Source of the DNA: Saccharothrix sp. NRRL B-16348
Lineage (GTDB): Bacteria; Actinomycetota; Actinomycetes; Mycobacteriales; Pseudonocardiaceae
Length of the DNA: 64,000 bases
Assembly: GCF_001280085.1 (NCBI RefSeq)
Contig: NZ_LGED01000057.1
Location: forward strand, 1-64,000
Reading direction: 5' to 3'
Made by a program: the position numbers and the translations under genes. The stretch's first letter is position 1; the number at the start of each line of letters is the position of its first letter. This document shows positions 42,167 to 50,020 of the stretch, piece after piece. Below the pieces are notes generated by a model. It searched no databases, was not told the DNA's origin, and worked only from the letters and a program-made list of their open reading frames with translations.

Positions 42167-44194
42167 GTGAGCACCATCCAAGACGGCGGCACAGCGGCCT
42201 CGACCAGCCACCGGATTCGCAGCGTGTTGGCGATCCGGCCGTTCCGCAGGCTCTGGGGTGTCACCTATCTGTGCAGCGTCGGTGACTGGCTGTCATTGCT
42301 GGCCTTGACGGGCCTGGTCACCAAGATGATGGACAGCTACCAGTGGCAGAGCTTCTCGCTCAGCCTGGTCGTGCTGACCCAGCTGCTGCCCGGCATCCTG
42401 TTCGCCCCGCTCGGCGGCGTGCTCGCGGACCGGTTCGACCGCCGCAAGATCATGGTGGTCTGCGACCTGCTGCGCGGCGGCCTGTTCATCTCGATCGCGC
42501 TGGTCGGCACGGCGTGGTGGCTGTTCATCGCGAACTTCCTGGTCGGCTGCTGCGCGATGCTGTGGATCCCGGCCAAGGACTCGGCCGTGCCGAACCTGCT
42601 GCGCCGGCCCGACCAGGTGGAGACGGCCAACCAGCTCGGCCTGGTCATGACCTACGGCATCTCGGTCATCTCCGGCGCGGGCCTGTACTCGATCATCTCC
42701 GGCATCCCCGGCTACCTCGGCCTGCAGAACAGCGACCTCGAGTTCCGCATCGCCACGATCGCGGTCATGGTCAACGGCGCGCTGTACGTGACGTCGGCCA
42801 TCATCGTGGCCACCCGCATCCCGGAGCTGTCCGGCCGGATCGCCGCGGTCAAGCACATCCGGGAGAACGGCGAGGCGCCCGGCTTCTTCGCCATGCTGCG
42901 CGACGGCATGAAGTACGCGGCCCGCACGCCGCTCGTCCGCGGCCTGGTCATCGGCATGATCGGCGCGTTCGCCGCGGCCGGCGCGGTGATCGGCACGGCC
43001 ACCCCGTACTCGCTGTCGCTGCTCGGCGGCGACTCCACGTTCGGCCTGCTGTTCGTGGCCGTGTTCGCCGGGTTGGCGCTGGGCATGGCGACCGCGCCCC
43101 GGATGGCCCGGCGGCTGCCCTACGACCGGCTGTTCGGCGTGACGATCCTGGTCGCGGGCGTGAGCCTGCTGTTCGTGGCGTTCGCGCCGCACCTGTGGGT
43201 GGCGCTGGTCGCGGTGGCGTGCGTCGGCGCGTCGGCGGGCATGGCGTTCCTCACCGGCCTGACCATCGTCGGCTCGCAGGTCGAGGACGCGATGCGGGGC
43301 CGGACCGTGGCGTTGCTCCAGTCGCTGCTCAAGATCGTGCTGTTCGCCGCGTCGGCCGCCGCGCCGCTGCTGGTCACGCTGGTGCAGAGGCGCACGATCA
43401 CGGTCTTCGGTCACCCGATGGTGGTGGACGGCACCCGTCCGGTGCTGTTCGGCGCGGGCGTGATCGCCGCCCTGCTCGGGCTGATCGCCTACCGGCAGAT
43501 GGACAACCGGCGCTCGGAGCCGTTCCTGTCCGACCTGCTCGCGGCGCTGCGCGGGCGGGCGCGGCGGACCGGCGGCGTGCTGATCGCGGTCGAGGGCGAC
43601 ACCCGCCAGGACACGTCCGTGCAGGCCAGGAGGCTGGCCGAGGCGTTGCGCGAGACCGGCCGCGAGGTCGTGCTCGCCTCCGACCCGGACCTCGACGAGC
43701 AGCGGCTGCGCAACCTGCTGTCCACCGCCGACCTGGCCGGCGTGCGGGCGCACGCCCTGGTGGCCGCCGCCGTGCGGGCCGACGTGGTGGAACGCGAGGT
43801 GCGGCCCGCGCTGGACAACGGCGCGCTCGTCGTCATGGAGCGGTACGTCGACAGCCCGTTGGCGCACTTCAGCGCGGCGGGCAGCGTGGAGCCGCGCGAG
43901 GTGGAGGGCCTGGTCGACTGGGCCACCGGCCGGCTGCGGCCGGACATGACCGTGCTGCTGGACCGGATGCCGTCGCAGGTGCGTGCCGCCGGCGGCACGC
44001 TGGACACCGTCGAGCACCACTGGCGCGTGCAGAAGCTGCTGACCGACATGGCCTCGGCCGACCCCGAGCGGTACGTCGTGGTCGACGCCGACGGCACCGA
44101 GGACGAGGTGGCCGCCCGGGTGCGGACCGCCGTGCTGCCGCTGCTGGCCCGGCGCACCAGGATGCCGGTCAAGCCGGTGGCGGAGACGCCCTGA
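42167..44194 (+). CDS. MFS transporter fused to dTMP-kinase-like domain
   Basis: A 675-residue fusion. Residues 15-430 form a 12-helix MFS transporter (GVLADRFDRRKI loop motif). Residues 460-675 resemble thymidylate kinase: VMERYVDSPLAHFSAAG, LLDRMPSQVRAAGG and HHWRVQKLL match the Tmk DR(F/Y), LID and C-terminal regions. The P-loop, normally VEGxDGxGKST, reads VEGDTRQDTSVQARRL (from residue 475), with glycines and the catalytic Lys replaced. This looks like a pseudokinase. The start is GTG 42167. Fusions of this type occur in Pseudonocardiales; holB follows directly, as tmk-holB often do. Confidence 0.85.
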   Translation: MSTIQDGGTAASTSHRIRSVLAIRPFRRLWGVTYLCSVGDWLSLLALTGLVTKMMDSYQWQSFSLSLVVLTQLLPGILFAPLGGVLADRFDRRKIMVVCDLLRGGLFISIALVGTAWWLFIANFLVGCCAMLWIPAKDSAVPNLLRRPDQVETANQLGLVMTYGISVISGAGLYSIISGIPGYLGLQNSDLEFRIATIAVMVNGALYVTSAIIVATRIPELSGRIAAVKHIRENGEAPGFFAMLRDGMKYAARTPLVRGLVIGMIGAFAAAGAVIGTATPYSLSLLGGDSTFGLLFVAVFAGLALGMATAPRMARRLPYDRLFGVTILVAGVSLLFVAFAPHLWVALVAVACVGASAGMAFLTGLTIVGSQVEDAMRGRTVALLQSLLKIVLFAASAAAPLLVTLVQRRTITVFGHPMVVDGTRPVLFGAGVIAALLGLIAYRQMDNRRSEPFLSDLLAALRGRARRTGGVLIAVEGDTRQDTSVQARRLAEALRETGREVVLASDPDLDEQRLRNLLSTADLAGVRAHALVAAAVRADVVEREVRPALDNGALVVMERYVDSPLAHFSAAGSVEPREVEGLVDWATGRLRPDMTVLLDRMPSQVRAAGGTLDTVEHHWRVQKLLTDMASADPERYVVVDADGTEDEVAARVRTAVLPLLARRTRMPVKPVAETP

Positions 44195-44214
44195 CGGATC
44201 GGTACGGTCGCCTG

Positions 44215-45414
44215 GTGAACGGTGGTGTGTGGGACGACGTCGTCGGCCAGCCGGAGGCGGTCGCGGTGCTGTCGGCGGCGGCGGAGGCCGCCGCGTCGAT
44301 CGTCGCGGGCGGCACGCCGGCCCCTGGTGCGATGACCCACGCGTGGCTGTTCACCGGGCCGCCCGGATCGGGCCGCTCGGTGGCGGCACGGGCGTTCGCC
44401 GCCGCGTTGCAGTGCGGCGCCGTGGACGACCGGCCGGGCTGCGGCTCGTGCGCCGGGTGCCACACGACGTTGGCCGGCACGCACGCCGACGTGCGGGTGG
44501 TCGCACCCGAGGGCCTGTCGATCTCGGTGGCCGAGATGCGGTCGCTGGTGCAGGTGTCGGCCCGGCGGCCGACGTCCGGGCGGTGGCAGGTGGTGATCAT
44601 CGCCGACGCCGACCGGCTCACCGAGGGCGCGGCGAACGCGCTGCTCAAAGCGGTGGAGGAGCCTCCGGCGCGGACCGTGTTCCTGCTGTGCGCGCCGTCG
44701 GACCACCCCGAGGACGTGTCGGTGACCATCCGGTCGCGCTGCCGGATCGTGTCGCTGGCCACCCCGCGCGCCGCGGCGATCGCGTCGGCGTTGGAGCACG
44801 AGGGCGTGGCGCCGGAGGTGGCGTCGTGGGCGGCCTCGGTGTGCGGCGGGCACGTCGGCCGGGCGCGGCGGCTGGCCACGGACGAGCAGTCGCGGGCCCG
44901 GCGCGAGGCGGTGCTGCGGATCCCGACCGCGTTGCGGCGGCCCGCGGACATCTTCACGTGCGCCGACCAGCTCGTCTCGGCCGCCGAGGGTGACGCGCAG
45001 ACCGCGAACGAGGGCCGTGACACGGCCGAGCGCGAGGCGTTGGAGACCGCGATGGGCGGTGGCGGCACGGGCAAGGGCACGGCCGCCGCGTCACGCGGGG
45101 CGAAGGGCGCGCTGAAGGACCTGGAGAAGCGGCAGAAGTCGCGGGCCACCCGGACCCAGCGCGACTCGCTGGACCAGGCGCTGGTGGACCTGGCCGCGTT
45201 CTACCGGGACGTGCTGGTGACGTCGACTGGCGCGCGTGCCGTGCTCAACCACCCCGACCGGGCGGAGGACGCGCGTGCGGCGGCGGCGGAGTGGACGCCC
45301 GAGTCGACGTTGCGCCGGCTGGAGGCCGTGCTGAACTGCCGGACCGCGCTGGAGCTGAACGTGAAGCCGCGGATCGCCATCGAGGCCATGCTCACCACGC
45401 TCCAGCGTGGCTGA
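44215..45414 (+). CDS. holB: DNA polymerase III subunit delta'
   Basis: A 399-residue clamp-loader subunit. It starts with VWDDVVGQPEAV, has a zinc site C-x8-C-x2-C-x2-C (CGAVDDRPGCGSCAGC), the HAWLFTGPPGSGRS loop and the sensor SRCR in the form IRSRCRIVS. The P-loop Arg in place of Lys is normal for delta', which does not hydrolyse ATP. A Gly-rich and basic insert (GGGGTGKGTAAASRG) interrupts the collar domain. The start is probably GTG 44215. It is equivalent to Rv3644c. Confidence 0.93.
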   Translation: MNGGVWDDVVGQPEAVAVLSAAAEAAASIVAGGTPAPGAMTHAWLFTGPPGSGRSVAARAFAAALQCGAVDDRPGCGSCAGCHTTLAGTHADVRVVAPEGLSISVAEMRSLVQVSARRPTSGRWQVVIIADADRLTEGAANALLKAVEEPPARTVFLLCAPSDHPEDVSVTIRSRCRIVSLATPRAAAIASALEHEGVAPEVASWAASVCGGHVGRARRLATDEQSRARREAVLRIPTALRRPADIFTCADQLVSAAEGDAQTANEGRDTAEREALETAMGGGGTGKGTAAASRGAKGALKDLEKRQKSRATRTQRDSLDQALVDLAAFYRDVLVTSTGARAVLNHPDRAEDARAAAAEWTPESTLRRLEAVLNCRTALELNVKPRIAIEAMLTTLQRG

Positions 45415-45417
45415 CGC

Positions 45418-46995
45418 TCACCCGGACGGCTTCGTCGTCTGCCGGGTCGGGCGGCGGGCGGGCAGGGCCGCGACCAGGACGACGCCGACCAGCAGCAGGG
45501 CCGTGCCCGTCCAGAAGATCGGGACCGTCCGGTACGCCGCGTTCGTGTAGGCCAGCGGCTCGCCCTTCTTCGGCGGCGCGGCCTGTCCGCCGCCACCCGG
45601 AGGTGCCTGCGCCGGAGCGCAGACCACGCCGCCGTCCGGTGCCGCCGCGCGCACGACCTGCTCACCCAGGGACACCTGTGCCAGCGCCGACGGCAGGTTC
45701 GGCAGACCGAGCGCGTCGGTCGGCAGCAGCTGGAGGTCGAGCAGGCGCGCGGTGGCACCGAGCATGAACCCCTTGATGGTGGGACCGCCCTGCTGGAGGG
45801 GGCCGTCGAGCACCATCTCCTTCTGGTTGAGCTGCGCGACCTGCAACCGCAGCACGCCGATGTCGAGCTTGGGCAATCCCTCGGCCAAGGCGCCGACCAG
45901 CGGCAGCTTCTGGCCGGCGGCGACGCCGATCGGGACGTCCAGCTTCGGGTTGGCCGCGTCGAGCGTGCCCAGCTCCTTGCCGCCCTGGCTGACCCGCAGC
46001 ACGGGCGCGGTGTAGGTGATCTTGGACGTGGCACGGTCGCCGGTGGACAGCGCGACCAGCGTCGGTTGGCCGACCACGTCGACGCGGATCTCCGCCGCCG
46101 TGCCGGCGAGGAGTCGGACGCTCGCGGCCTGGAGCGTGGACGTCGACCGCACGGCCTTGTTGGGGCTGCCGGGCAGGTCGACCAGGTCGACGGTGGAGTG
46201 GGCGCTGAGCGTCTCGGGGAGGCTGAGCAGCGAGCCGTCCGCGCCGGTGTCGGGCGTGCCGGAGAGCAGGCCGCCGAGTTGGCTGAGCGGCGCGGTGAGC
46301 TGCTTGACGTTGTCGATCAGGGCCTGCTCGGCGGCGGCGTCGAGCTTCGGCGTGTCCGCGGTGAGCAGGCCGGTCAGGTCCGGTGTGCTGGGCAGGGTCG
46401 GGATGGCGTTGAGGACGCTCAGGGACGCGACGGAGGTCTTGGCGTCGGCGAGGGGCCGCACGCACGGGCCCAGCTCGTCGTGCCAGCGGGCGTGCACGCT
46501 GCCGTTGAGCAGGCCGACCTTGAGCAGGGCGTCCAGCGGGGTGGCGGGCGGCGTGAGGCCACCCGTGACGGGCGCGGCGTTGTCCGGGGACGCGGTCTGC
46601 ACGAGCGTGCCGGGAGTCTGCGGCGCCCGGCCCTGCACCGCGAAGCCCAGCGGCGACGCCTGCGCGATCGACCGCTCGTAGGACAGGAACGCCTCGGTGT
46701 TGGCCTGCGCGGAGGCGAGCCCGACGCCGATCTCGGCCGCCGACTGCTTGGGCAGCTGGTCGCCGAAGCCCGGCAGGATCGTGTTCGTGGGCGACGAGTC
46801 CGGCGCGAGCCTGACCACGGCCAGGCCGGTGCCCGCGTCGCCGATCGCGTGCGTGCGCGGCGCCGGGCCGGCGGAGACCGGCGGCTGGTTCGGGTCACGC
46901 GGACCGGGCACCGGCGTCGTCGTCGGCTGGCCGAGAGCGGGAGCGGCGCACAGCGCGACGAGCACGGCGGCAGCGGGCACGGCCATCAGGCGCAT
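45418..46995 (-). CDS. Secreted protein with C-terminal membrane anchor, unknown function
   Basis: A 525-residue exported protein. The signal peptide ends AAPALG. It has a Pro/Thr segment, then a long beta-rich and Leu/Thr-rich extracellular region, with a Gly/Pro linker (QAPPGGGGQAAPPKKGEP). A final membrane helix (TGTALLLVGVVLVAALPA) is followed by the basic tail RRPTRQTTKPSG. The layout resembles surface-anchored actinobacterial proteins of the SCO1860 kind. No sortase motif is clear. It converges on holB with three bases between stops. Confidence 0.7.
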   Translation of the reverse strand: MRLMAVPAAAVLVALCAAPALGQPTTTPVPGPRDPNQPPVSAGPAPRTHAIGDAGTGLAVVRLAPDSSPTNTILPGFGDQLPKQSAAEIGVGLASAQANTEAFLSYERSIAQASPLGFAVQGRAPQTPGTLVQTASPDNAAPVTGGLTPPATPLDALLKVGLLNGSVHARWHDELGPCVRPLADAKTSVASLSVLNAIPTLPSTPDLTGLLTADTPKLDAAAEQALIDNVKQLTAPLSQLGGLLSGTPDTGADGSLLSLPETLSAHSTVDLVDLPGSPNKAVRSTSTLQAASVRLLAGTAAEIRVDVVGQPTLVALSTGDRATSKITYTAPVLRVSQGGKELGTLDAANPKLDVPIGVAAGQKLPLVGALAEGLPKLDIGVLRLQVAQLNQKEMVLDGPLQQGGPTIKGFMLGATARLLDLQLLPTDALGLPNLPSALAQVSLGEQVVRAAAPDGGVVCAPAQAPPGGGGQAAPPKKGEPLAYTNAAYRTVPIFWTGTALLLVGVVLVAALPARRPTRQTTKPSG

Positions 46996-47079
46996 GTGGT
47001 CTGACCTCCACGGCGGTGGCGTCGGCGTGCGACGCTCGCGTGAGCACCGTCACTTGTTGCTCTAACGACCATCCCCCGG

Positions 47080-47109
47080 TTCGGTGACGCCGCGGCGGTC
47101 GGCTATAGT
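47080..47109 (+). promoter_or_regulatory. tRNA-Thr promoter
   Basis: TTCGGT (47080-47085) and TATAGT (47104-47109) are separated by 18 bases. The -10 ends 11 bases before the mature tRNA start, placing the transcription start a few bases upstream of the gene. Confidence 0.6.
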
Positions 47110-47120
47110 TGTCGCGTCTC

Positions 47121-47194
47121 GCCGCCTTAGCTCAGTCGGCCAGAGCGGCTCACTCGTAATGAGCAGGTCATCGGTTCGATTCCGATAGGCGGCT
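47121..47194 (+). tRNA. tRNA-Thr (anticodon CGU)
   Basis: A full cloverleaf can be drawn. Acceptor GCCGCCT pairs with AGGCGGC (47187-47193). The D arm is GCTC-AGTCGGCCA-GAGC. The anticodon stem is GCTCA/TGAGC with loop CTCGTAA (CGT at 47155-47157), and the T arm is ATCGG-TTCGATT-CCGAT. The discriminator is T, and CCA is not encoded. It reads the Thr codon ACG. Confidence 0.97.
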
Positions 47195-47203
47195 CGCGAG
47201 ATA

Positions 47204-47235
47204 CGAAGGCCCCGGGTTTCCGCCCGGGGCCTTCG
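47204..47235 (+). terminator. tRNA-Thr terminator
   Basis: cgaaggccccggg (47204-47216) pairs perfectly with 47223-47235 across loop tttccg, ten bases after the tRNA end. Confidence 0.88.
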
Positions 47236-47370
47236 TCGTGTCCGCCTTTCGCGTCGACTTCCCTTGCCGGCTACGGCGCGAGTCCGCGATGCTGCTCCAT
47301 CGGGGTGACCTTTTCACCATTGGCGTCAGGTGTGGGCAACGGTGTCGTTGCCACCGTGGAGGTGATGGCG

Positions 47371-47544
47371 ATGGTCACGATGGTCGTGCTGACGGTGCTG
47401 GCCCTGCCGCTGGCCGTGCTCGCGGCACGCGTCGGTCGTCGGCGCTGGGTGCGCAGGCGGGCCGTGGCGCGGGTCCGGGCCGAGTTGTTCCGGCACTGGG
47501 TGATGCGCGACGAGCCGAGCGGGCGGCACCTCATCCGGTCCTGA
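47371..47544 (+). CDS. Small basic membrane protein, hypothetical
   Basis: A 57-residue predicted protein: one membrane helix (MVTMVVLTVLALPLAVLAAR), then a strongly basic segment (VGRRRWVRRRAVARVRAELF) and a polar end. GGAGG lies eight bases before the ATG at 47371; longer starts at 47305 and 47365 are possible. No homologue is recognised. It overlaps the F420 enzyme gene on the opposite strand by 14 bases. Confidence 0.45.
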   Translation: MVTMVVLTVLALPLAVLAARVGRRRWVRRRAVARVRAELFRHWVMRDEPSGRHLIRS

Positions 47545-48481
47545 CGACGGGCGCCGCGATCCTGGTGATCACGTCGCCGTAGCGGCGGGTCAGCTCGGCC
47601 TTCGCCGCCGCGGGCGTGCCCACGACGGCGAAGGCGGCCAGGACCTCGTCGGTGACGGCGGCGGCCATGTCGTCCCACCGCCGCCGCCGGGACAGCTGGT
47701 GCAGCTCCTCGTGCAGGTCGCCCCAGCCGTGCAGGTCCAGCACCTTGCGGTAGGTGGGCGTGGACCCGTAGAACGCGATCTGCCGCCGGACCTCCGCCAC
47801 GCCCTCCTCGTCGCACGCCACCAGCGACGGTCCGCTGATCTCCATGCCCGCCAACGGTTTGCCCGCCTTGGCCCGGCCGCGCGCCAACGCGGGCAGCGTC
47901 ACCTCGCGCAGGTACCGCTCGGTGGTGAAGCTGTGGCACAGGAACCCGTCCGCCACCTCGCCCGCGACCTCGGTCATCAGCTCGCCGACGCCCGCCAGCC
48001 ACACCTTCGGCGGGCCGTGCGGGTTGGGGCCCGGGTCGAAGAACGGCGTCATCAGCGTGTGCGTGTAGAACTCGCCGCGGAACTTCAGCCGCTCGCCGGT
48101 GGCCCAGGTGTGCCAGATGGCCCGCAACGCCAGCACGAACTCGCGCATCCGCGCCGCGGGCCGTGACCACGGCATGCCGAACCGCTTGGTGACGTGCGGC
48201 TCCACCTGCGAGCCGAGCCCGAGGTGGAACCGGCCGCCCGCCAGCAGTTGCAGGTCGTTGGCCTGCACGGCGGTGCTCATCGGGTTGCGCGCGAACGCCA
48301 CCGCGATGGCCGTGCCCAGGTCGACCCGCTCCACCTGCCCGGCCACGCGGCCCAGCGCCAGGAACGGGTCGTGCCTGGTCTCCGCCAGCCAGAAGCCGTC
48401 GCAGCCCTGGTCCTGAGCCGCACGTGCCGCGTCGAGCACGGTCCGCGGGTCGTACTCGATCTCCAGCCGGTCCACCTTCAC
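47531..48481 (-). CDS. LLM-class F420-dependent oxidoreductase (TIGR03617-type)
   Basis: A 316-residue luciferase-like TIM barrel. Signatures are FWLAETRHDPFLAL, LGTAIAVAFARNPM, LQLLAGGRFHLGLGSQVEPH and PPKVWLAGVGELMTEVAGEVADG. These define the actinobacterial F420-linked subfamily. The substrate is unknown. GTG 48481 is the most likely start, though no strong ribosome-binding site precedes it. Confidence 0.87.
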   Translation of the reverse strand: MKVDRLEIEYDPRTVLDAARAAQDQGCDGFWLAETRHDPFLALGRVAGQVERVDLGTAIAVAFARNPMSTAVQANDLQLLAGGRFHLGLGSQVEPHVTKRFGMPWSRPAARMREFVLALRAIWHTWATGERLKFRGEFYTHTLMTPFFDPGPNPHGPPKVWLAGVGELMTEVAGEVADGFLCHSFTTERYLREVTLPALARGRAKAGKPLAGMEISGPSLVACDEEGVAEVRRQIAFYGSTPTYRKVLDLHGWGDLHEELHQLSRRRRWDDMAAAVTDEVLAAFAVVGTPAAAKAELTRRYGDVITRIAAPVVRTG

Positions 48482-48492
48482 GCCAGGGGAAC

Positions 48493-49287
48493 CTACTCGC
48501 AGGCCACGCCGTCCTTGTCGCGGTCCAGGGCGGGTCGGTAGCCGGGCTGGCCGGCGTAGAGCGGCGCGGCACCCGCGGCACGGGCGGCGTCGCAGTTGGC
48601 GTAGTAGGCCTCGGCAGGCGGGGCGGGCTGCACGGGCTGCGGCGCCGGCTGCACCGGTTGCGGCGGAGGCGGGTTGTACGTCGGCTTCGGCGCGGGCGGG
48701 GGAGGTGGCGGCGGCGCGATGGTGTCGGCGCCGGCGCACGGCGCGCCCCACAGGCCGAGACCGGCGGCCTTCGCCGCGTCCTGGGCCGTGACGAGGGCGG
48801 CGGACGCGGCGTCCTCGGCACGGGCCATGCCCTTGCCGACCACGTGCACGGCCAGGTCGACGCCGTCGGGCAGCAGCACGGTCGCGCCGACGACGCGCAA
48901 GTCCTTGCCCGGCAGCGTGGTCTTCAGGAAGTCCACCGCGGCCGCGGCCCAGCACTCGCCGGGCTGCGCGAGCCCGGCCAGCTGCACCCGTCCGCCGCCG
49001 GACACGGTGATCGTGCGCCCGTCGACCACTTCCGCGACCGTCACGGGAGGCGTTGTCGTCGTGGTGGCCGGGGTGGTTGTCGTAGTGGTGGTTGTCGTGG
49101 TGGTCGTGGTCTGCGTCGCGTTGAGCGCGCGCGGGGTGCCGTCCTCGGGCGTCGGGTTGGTGATGCCGACGATGAACAAGAACAGCACCACGACACCGAC
49201 CGTGATGAGGACGCGGCGCTTGCGGGGGAGCTTGCGCCACGCAGCTAACGGGCCCGAATCCGCCGGGCCTGCGGGTCTACCTGCCAT
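48493..49287 (-). CDS. Membrane-anchored protein with nuclease-like and Excalibur domains
   Basis: A 264-residue protein. Its parts are a cytoplasmic basic start, a membrane helix (RRVLITVGVVVLFLFIVGIT), a run of about 13 Thr followed by more Thr, an SNase-like domain (VAEVVDGRTITVSGGGRVQLAGLAQPGE split over strands), a Pro-rich linker, and a C-terminal Excalibur domain (ANCDAARAAG, then DRDKDGVACE, the calcium-binding DxDxDGxxCE motif). Related proteins are extracellular and thought to bind calcium and nucleic acid. The nuclease-like domain keeps the GRTI strand, but the catalytic Arg/Glu pattern is not evident to me. Confidence 0.8.
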   Translation of the reverse strand: MAGRPAGPADSGPLAAWRKLPRKRRVLITVGVVVLFLFIVGITNPTPEDGTPRALNATQTTTTTTTTTTTTTPATTTTTPPVTVAEVVDGRTITVSGGGRVQLAGLAQPGECWAAAAVDFLKTTLPGKDLRVVGATVLLPDGVDLAVHVVGKGMARAEDAASAALVTAQDAAKAAGLGLWGAPCAGADTIAPPPPPPPAPKPTYNPPPPQPVQPAPQPVQPAPPAEAYYANCDAARAAGAAPLYAGQPGYRPALDRDKDGVACE

Positions 49288-49456
49288 GTCCGCCTCATCG
49301 TCGGTGCGATGATCGGGTGTTACCAACATCACTTGACAGGATCGGTTGCTCACGTTGAGTCATCGGGCTGGGCGTGGGTCATCGTGGCTACCCACGAGTA
49401 GCAACGAGACCGGTGTCACGGGTAATCCGTTTGCCATGTCACCCGAACGAGCGCAT

Positions 49457-49490
49457 GCTTGTATCCAGCAACTAGTTGGTTGATGCAAGC
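49457..49490. promoter_or_regulatory. 34-bp near-palindromic MarR operator
   Basis: The centre CAACTAGTTG (49469-49478) is a perfect palindrome and the outer arms gcttgtatc / gatgcaagc match with one mismatch. Fourteen of seventeen pairs agree around the centre at 49473.5. It ends 14 bases before the marR start codon, where MarR autoregulation is usual. Confidence 0.75.
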
Positions 49491-49504
49491 AAACGGAGTG
49501 TGTG

Positions 49505-50020
49505 ATGGCGACCCCGGTGGGTGACGAGGTGCGGGCCGACGAACTCGCCATGGCCGACCGGCTCGGCATGGCGCTGGTGCGGATGAACAAGATGCACGCC
49601 TGCGTCGCCGCGCACATGAGCAAGGCAGGGCTGGACAAGGCGTCCTTCGTGCTGCTGGCCAACCTCAACCAGATGGGCCCGTCACGGGCGGGCGCACTGG
49701 CCGAGGCGGTGTTCTCCGACCCGTCCACGGTCAGCCGCCAGGTGGCGACGCTGGTCAAGGACGGCCTGGTGGAACGCCGGGCCGACCCGGAGGACGGCCG
49801 GGCGAGCGTGCTGGCGGTGACCGAGGCGGGCGCACGACTGCTCGCCGAACGCCGCGCGCAGCGCAACGTCCTGCTGGCCGGCCTGTTCACGGACTGGTCC
49901 CCGCAGGAGTGGACGCGGTTCATCGAGTACTTCGAGCGCTTCGTGGGGGACTACGAGAAGGCGCTACCGGATTTCATCGCTGAGAGCGGACTGGGGCCGC
50001 GCTCAGAAGGGGAGAAGTGA
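49505..50020 (+). CDS. MarR family transcriptional regulator
   Basis: A 171-residue winged-helix regulator. The family core is LAEAVFSDPSTVSRQVATLV (recognition helix), followed by KDGLVERRADPEDGRASVLAV, the wing with the conserved DxRxxxV pattern. The ATG at 49505 follows GGAG. Its stop overlaps the start of the downstream MFS gene, so the pair forms a classic repressor-efflux operon controlled from the 34-bp operator upstream. Confidence 0.92.
   Translation: MATPVGDEVRADELAMADRLGMALVRMNKMHACVAAHMSKAGLDKASFVLLANLNQMGPSRAGALAEAVFSDPSTVSRQVATLVKDGLVERRADPEDGRASVLAVTEAGARLLAERRAQRNVLLAGLFTDWSPQEWTRFIEYFERFVGDYEKALPDFIAESGLGPRSEGEK

Noticed and set aside
44215..45414. Defective ATPase in holB (Arg in the P-loop)
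   Set aside because: Loss of the P-loop Lys is normal for the delta' subunit, which does not hydrolyse ATP.
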